From contig JBPOIN010000136.1 in assembly GCA_052034445.1 (NCBI GenBank), positions 1 to 8,505 of the forward strand: a stretch of DNA of 8,505 bases. The letters run 5' to 3'. Below are positions 4,954 through 8,505 of the stretch, in pieces; position 1 is the first letter of the stretch; each line of letters begins with the position of its first letter. A program made the position numbers and the translations under genes. Below the pieces are notes generated by a model. That model ran no database searches and was not told where the DNA came from. It saw nothing but the letters and a program-made list of their open reading frames with translations. The stretch is from Sterolibacterium sp052034445 (GTDB lineage Bacteria; Pseudomonadota; Gammaproteobacteria; Burkholderiales; Rhodocyclaceae).

Positions 4954-5880
4954 CTATACCACCGAATCGAGTCCTACCGCGCCACACTGCTCGGCAGGCA
5001 AACCAAACCTGGAACGTGAAAAAGACGTTCGCATGTCCAAAAGTTCGTCGTTCAGCAGAGCAAAACTACCCGAAAAGCCTGATGCTGTCCCATACATGGC
5101 AGGAATACGCTGCATGAGAGCCTCGGCAATATCATTGTGGGCAGCAGATTGGGGGGATTTAAATGTTGCTCCAAGGTAGTCCAAATGCACATCAAGATAC
5201 TCACGCGCCACGCTGCGCATGTTGTCAAAGATCGCCACCGCCTCGTTCGAGTTTTTCGCTTGGGCCACGGCCACATGGAATCCATCACGCCCCTTCTCTT
5301 GGACAGTGCGTTTGATAAGCGCGTAAGCCTGCGTTATCGCCTGACCATGTGCATCGACCACAACCGTCATGTGTCGGGCCGCCTGTGAAAGAATCGAGAG
5401 TTGCCCACCGCGACGAATGATGCTATCAATCAGGATGAAATCAACTTCGCGCTGAATTTCCTGCAGATAATACGCCAAGCTCTTGCGTGCGATTTCGGAG
5501 GACCGATGTGCCCGATCAAGCTCGCGCGCCGCATGTTTTGCTGGTAGCAGCTGCAATAGAGGGGTCGCCTGAAACATCACTTGACGAAGCGCACAATCTC
5601 CCTGGAGGACGGAAAGGAAATCCCCTCTGACTGAAAATCCAAGAGAATGAATAGCGTTATCTAGTCCATCATGCTCATCAATCACCAGAACACGCTGACC
5701 TACCCTAGTCAAGTCCATCGCAACCTTCGTCAGCAGTGCAGTCCGGCCGGCAGACTCGCGCGCCGATGCGAACGCCATAACCTGCGGCGAGCGCCCACCG
5801 AACAAACGCCGCAAACCGGCAGCCTGATCACCCGACCAGCCCGTTCCAATACTGCCATCCACAATTGGCTCGCCCAACAC
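4954..5880 (-). CDS. flhG: Flagellar number regulator FlhG (MinD-like), degenerate ATPase
   Basis: FlhG (FleN, YlxH) is a MinD/ParA-type protein that works with FlhF to limit flagellar number and place; its N-terminal DQAxGLR motif stimulates the FlhF GTPase. Here D18-QAAGLRR-25 is present. The start is GTG (5878-5880), or TTG next to it, one base after flhF; a GGAGG lies 5 bases before the GTG inside the flhF end, so translation is probably coupled. The 308-residue length is normal. The nucleotide site is unusual. The deviant Walker A is S39-ARESAGRT-47, where KGGVGKT is usual, so both lysines are arginine and two glycines are lost. The A' motif is VLVIDEHDG, where DAD is usual. The third motif reads DFILIDSIIRRGG without the usual PAG. 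ATP binding and membrane cycling may differ from canonical FlhG. Overall identity is supported by position and the N-terminal motif. Confidence 0.88.
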   Translation of the reverse strand: MLGEPIVDGSIGTGWSGDQAAGLRRLFGGRSPQVMAFASARESAGRTALLTKVAMDLTRVGQRVLVIDEHDGLDNAIHSLGFSVRGDFLSVLQGDCALRQVMFQATPLLQLLPAKHAARELDRAHRSSEIARKSLAYYLQEIQREVDFILIDSIIRRGGQLSILSQAARHMTVVVDAHGQAITQAYALIKRTVQEKGRDGFHVAVAQAKNSNEAVAIFDNMRSVAREYLDVHLDYLGATFKSPQSAAHNDIAEALMQRIPAMYGTASGFSGSFALLNDELLDMRTSFSRSRFGLPAEQCGAVGLDSVV

Positions 5881-5881
5881 C

Positions 5882-7414
5882 TTAACCTCCAGCGCTGCGC
5901 AATTTTTCCGCCGGCTGGATATCGCTTGACGGGGTCAGTACCAAGCCAGCTTCCTCGCCTTGCAATCGATGCGCCGAAGTGTCGTCCGGCAATTTGAATG
6001 CCCGATGAATCAAATAATTACGATTTGGCAAATGTAGGTCCTCTGGCACACGCTGACCATTCGCGACATAGCACAACAGCAAACCATGCCGGATGGCCAC
6101 ATCCAGCACCGGGGCCAACGAAGCCGCCTCATCAACCTTACTGAGAACGATTCCGGCCAGATCCTCACCGGCATACGCACGGACGACATCATCGAGAGTA
6201 TCGCCTCGCGTTGTCGCGTTGAGCAGCAACAAGCGATTCACTTCGCCCGCACGCATAAGCATGGCGGCCTGTTCAGCCACCATACGATCACGCTGACTCA
6301 TGCCGACCGTATCAATCAACACCATGTGCTTGTCGCGCAAATCGGCCAAGGTATGCCGCAAATCGTCGCCATCTCGAACCACGTGCACGGGAACACCCAG
6401 AATCCGGCCATAAATTCTCAACTGTTCATGCGCCCCGATGCGGTATCCATCAGTTGTCAGCAAGGCGATCTTATCGGCACCGTAGCGTACGACACAACGT
6501 GCGGCAAGTTTGGCTGTCGTAGTAGTCTTGCCGACGCCGGTTGGCCCCACCAAAGCATACACACCTCCACGTTCGATAATGTCATTTTCGCTGCTCAAAG
6601 TTCGCAGACGCCGATTGATGGCGCCCCGAATCCATTTTCGCGAATCATCAAGATGCAGATCCGTCGGCATTTCTAGGCAAATTTTGCGCGCCAAAAAACC
6701 AGAAAATCCTGCATCAAGCATTTCGGCCAACATTAGCGCCCGATTCGGAGATTCGCGCGACATTTCTCCCCACGCAAACCCTGCCAATTGACGCTCCAAC
6801 AGCGCCTTAATTGATTGCATTTCCATCATCAACTGATCAACTTGCGGCGTTAACTGCTGCTGCGCCGATCCCGGAGCCCTCTTGCTGCCAGCGCCAATCT
6901 CACCAGTGGCTCGCCCTTCTTCAAGCAGCACACTGCGCAACGTAGCCTGCACTTGTTCGCCAGACAAAACACTGGATTGCCCCTTGGGCAAAGGCCGCAG
7001 CTTCGGACGGTCGGCCACTGGTGGAGTTACCGGTGGAGGGGCGGCGACCGACTTTGTTTGCCAGACAGGCTGAGAATTTGGTTGCTTGCGAACCTGCCGG
7101 GAAAGACTCACCGTATAGTCATCCTCGGTAGCCAGATCTATTTCAGGCCTATTGGCCGCAGGGGCCGCAGGAGGCATGCCCACGGCAACCCCGTGTGAGC
7201 CTGACACAGGCGGGCGCTGCAGAGAAGCGAATGGCGCGACATTCGAAGCCGTTTGCCGCGACAACGCCTCAAAATCATCAGCTGTCATCGCTGCGATCTC
7301 AACACCACCCGGCACCGGCTTGTTGGAAACCACGATGGAGTCTGGCCCCAGTTCTTCCTTCACTTTGCGCAGGCAGTCGCGCGCAGTGGGGGCAATAAAA
7401 CGTTTGACGTTCAT
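5882..7414 (-). CDS. flhF: Flagellar biosynthesis GTPase FlhF
   Basis: FlhF is an SRP-family GTPase that marks the site of flagellum assembly at the pole and recruits early basal-body proteins. The 510-residue protein has the family architecture. An N-terminal B domain (MNVKRFIAPTARDCL..., about 1-50) is followed by a long proline/alanine/serine-rich linker (about 55-195), an N domain (about 195-280) and the G domain. GTPase motifs: G1 GPTGVGKTTTT (290-300), TTDGYRIGAHEQL (320-332), G3 DTVG (368-371, with V where A is common), and G4 SKVD (425-428, TKxD in most members). The ATG at 7412-7414 overlaps the flhA stop as ATGA, with GGAG 7 bases upstream inside flhA. Confidence 0.95.
   Translation of the reverse strand: MNVKRFIAPTARDCLRKVKEELGPDSIVVSNKPVPGGVEIAAMTADDFEALSRQTASNVAPFASLQRPPVSGSHGVAVGMPPAAPAANRPEIDLATEDDYTVSLSRQVRKQPNSQPVWQTKSVAAPPPVTPPVADRPKLRPLPKGQSSVLSGEQVQATLRSVLLEEGRATGEIGAGSKRAPGSAQQQLTPQVDQLMMEMQSIKALLERQLAGFAWGEMSRESPNRALMLAEMLDAGFSGFLARKICLEMPTDLHLDDSRKWIRGAINRRLRTLSSENDIIERGGVYALVGPTGVGKTTTTAKLAARCVVRYGADKIALLTTDGYRIGAHEQLRIYGRILGVPVHVVRDGDDLRHTLADLRDKHMVLIDTVGMSQRDRMVAEQAAMLMRAGEVNRLLLLNATTRGDTLDDVVRAYAGEDLAGIVLSKVDEAASLAPVLDVAIRHGLLLCYVANGQRVPEDLHLPNRNYLIHRAFKLPDDTSAHRLQGEEAGLVLTPSSDIQPAEKLRSAGG
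5885..5889 (-). promoter_or_regulatory. Ribosome-binding site of flhG inside flhF
   Basis: On the minus strand GGAGG precedes the GTG at 5878-5880 by a few bases and overlaps the last codons and stop of flhF. It is the strongest Shine-Dalgarno match in the operon. It supports the GTG start, or the adjacent TTG, over any later codon. The position is given to within a couple of bases. Confidence 0.6.
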
Positions 7415-8505
7415 GACCTGGCTCCAATAATCGATGTCACTCTAATCGTTCGGTAATCCGGAACTTCGGCATTCGCCAATACCTTCAACTGAGGCACGGC
7501 ACGTCGAAGAAAGCGCGACAACAACCAGCGCAAGTGCCCGGGAACCAGCAGAACCGCCGGCAATCCAATCTCTTCTTGGCGTTGAGCCGCTGCCGCGGTT
7601 TCACGCAGCAGCGTGTCAGCGAGACCCGGCTCAATACCACTAGCATCCCCTCCGCCTTGTATCGCCTGCCCCAACACCCGCTCCAGCCCAGAATCAACAG
7701 CCATCACCGAAAGTTCGGCATTTCCCGGGAAAATTTGCTGAACAATCGCGCGACCGAGCGTAATCCGCACCTGTGTTGTAAGTTCTAGAGGATCCTGAGT
7801 CCGCGTCGAATATTCGGCAAGCGTTTCAATAATGCTGCGCATGTCGCGAATATTCACTCCTTCTTCCAGCAGATTTTGCAGAACCCGCTGAACCACTGAG
7901 AGTGAAATTTGCTTGGGAACCAAATCCTCAATCAGCTTTGGTGACTCTTTAGCCACATGATCGAGCAATGCTTGAGTTTCCTGCCGCCCCAGCAACTCGG
8001 CGGCATGCGAAAGAATCACATGATTTAAATGGGTGGCCACCACGGTTCCTGCATCCACCACCGTATAGCCCAAGACGTGCGCTTGTTCTCTTAACGCAGC
8101 CTCGACCCAGATGGCTGGGAGGCCAAACGCCGGATCCCTAGTTGAGCTGCCAGGCAATGTTCCGGCTACACGCCCCGGATTGATCGCCAGATGCATGCCG
8201 GGAAAAGATTCTCCCGCACCAATCTCAACGCCCTTCAAGGTAATCCGATAGCCATTCGGTTTGAGCTCAAGATTGTCACGAATATGCACCGGAGCAGCCA
8301 GAAACCCGACCTCTTGGGCGAACTTCTTGCGCAAGCCACGAATGCGTTTGAGCAATTCGCCGTCCTGCCCTTTATCCACTAATGGAATCAAACGATAGCC
8401 AACCTCCAGCCCCAACACATCGACAGGAGCCACATCGTCCCAGCTGGCATCCAGCGACTCCAGCGGGGTTTGTTGGATGATTGGAGCCCCCCCTTCCGAA
8501 GCCAG
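7411..8505 (-). CDS. flhA: Flagellar export gate protein FlhA, C-terminal part (5' end outside window)
   Basis: FlhA forms the nonameric ring of the flagellar type III export gate; its cytosolic domain receives chaperone-substrate complexes and switches substrate specificity. The frame is open from the right edge to the TGA at 7411-7413, giving 364 residues. This is the FlhA cytosolic half (whole proteins are about 690 residues), so the membrane half lies outside the window. The visible part starts ...LDASWDDVAPVDVLGLEVGY, the usual start of the first cytosolic subdomain; the GTG at 8431-8433 is only an internal codon. Family hallmarks include KKFAQEVGFLAAPVHIRDNL, TVVDAGTVVATHLNHVI and the C-terminal HLRWLLSRFLRRAVPQLKVL. 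The stop overlaps the flhF start by 4 bases. Confidence 0.95.
   Translation of the reverse strand: MASEGGAPIIQQTPLESLDASWDDVAPVDVLGLEVGYRLIPLVDKGQDGELLKRIRGLRKKFAQEVGFLAAPVHIRDNLELKPNGYRITLKGVEIGAGESFPGMHLAINPGRVAGTLPGSSTRDPAFGLPAIWVEAALREQAHVLGYTVVDAGTVVATHLNHVILSHAAELLGRQETQALLDHVAKESPKLIEDLVPKQISLSVVQRVLQNLLEEGVNIRDMRSIIETLAEYSTRTQDPLELTTQVRITLGRAIVQQIFPGNAELSVMAVDSGLERVLGQAIQGGGDASGIEPGLADTLLRETAAAAQRQEEIGLPAVLLVPGHLRWLLSRFLRRAVPQLKVLANAEVPDYRTIRVTSIIGARS

Noticed and set aside
4922..4987. Extended FliA start overlapping flhG
   Set aside because: The added residues (MWRGRTRFGG...) do not resemble sigma-28 N-termini and are explained by the out-of-frame end of flhG.
1..8505. CRISPR array, tRNA or rRNA genes
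   Set aside because: No regularly spaced repeats with unique spacers and no cloverleaf or rRNA-like sequence were seen on either strand.

Overview
This looks like chromosomal DNA from a flagellated proteobacterium. The protein sequences and the gene order flhA-flhF-flhG-fliA-motC-motD suggest a betaproteobacterium, or a gammaproteobacterium with Pseudomonas-like flagellar organisation. I infer this from gene order and protein character only; the window holds no rRNA or other taxonomic marker.

Layout, left to right. (1) Bases 1-913 are the right-hand end of an IS21-family insertion sequence: a 5'-truncated istB (AAA+ helper ATPase), a hairpin just after its stop, and a right end with two 24-bp-spaced copies of a 16-bp repeat, closing in CGACA. 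(2) Bases 914-1067 are non-coding and carry an inverted repeat and a short imperfect tandem repeat. (3) xthA (exodeoxyribonuclease III) is on the minus strand at 1068-1838, with a weak promoter candidate upstream. (4) Bases 1917-2545 form a GC-rich island with no convincing gene. It is dense in stem-loops, and two of its large imperfect palindromes have the R''-L''...L'-R' layout of integron attC sites. (5) From 2569 to the right edge runs one compact minus-strand flagellar operon, transcribed right to left: flhA (C-terminal part only), flhF, flhG, fliA, motC, motD, with a candidate intrinsic terminator just after motD.

How the genes work together. FlhA is the export-gate protein whose cytosolic domain docks chaperone-substrate complexes. 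FlhF (SRP-type GTPase) and FlhG (MinD-like partner with a DQAxGLRR N-terminal motif) set the place and number of flagella. FliA is sigma-28 for late flagellar genes. MotC and MotD form a stator unit that couples ion flow to rotation. flhA/flhF overlap by 4 bases (ATGA), flhF and flhG are 1 base apart with a GGAGG ribosome-binding site inside the end of flhF, and the fliA-motC gap is 15 bases, so co-transcription and translational coupling are likely. No chemotaxis genes lie between fliA and motC.

Most worth a second look: the stem-loop island at 1917-2545 with its attC-like palindromes, and FlhG, whose three MinD-type ATPase motifs all look degenerate.
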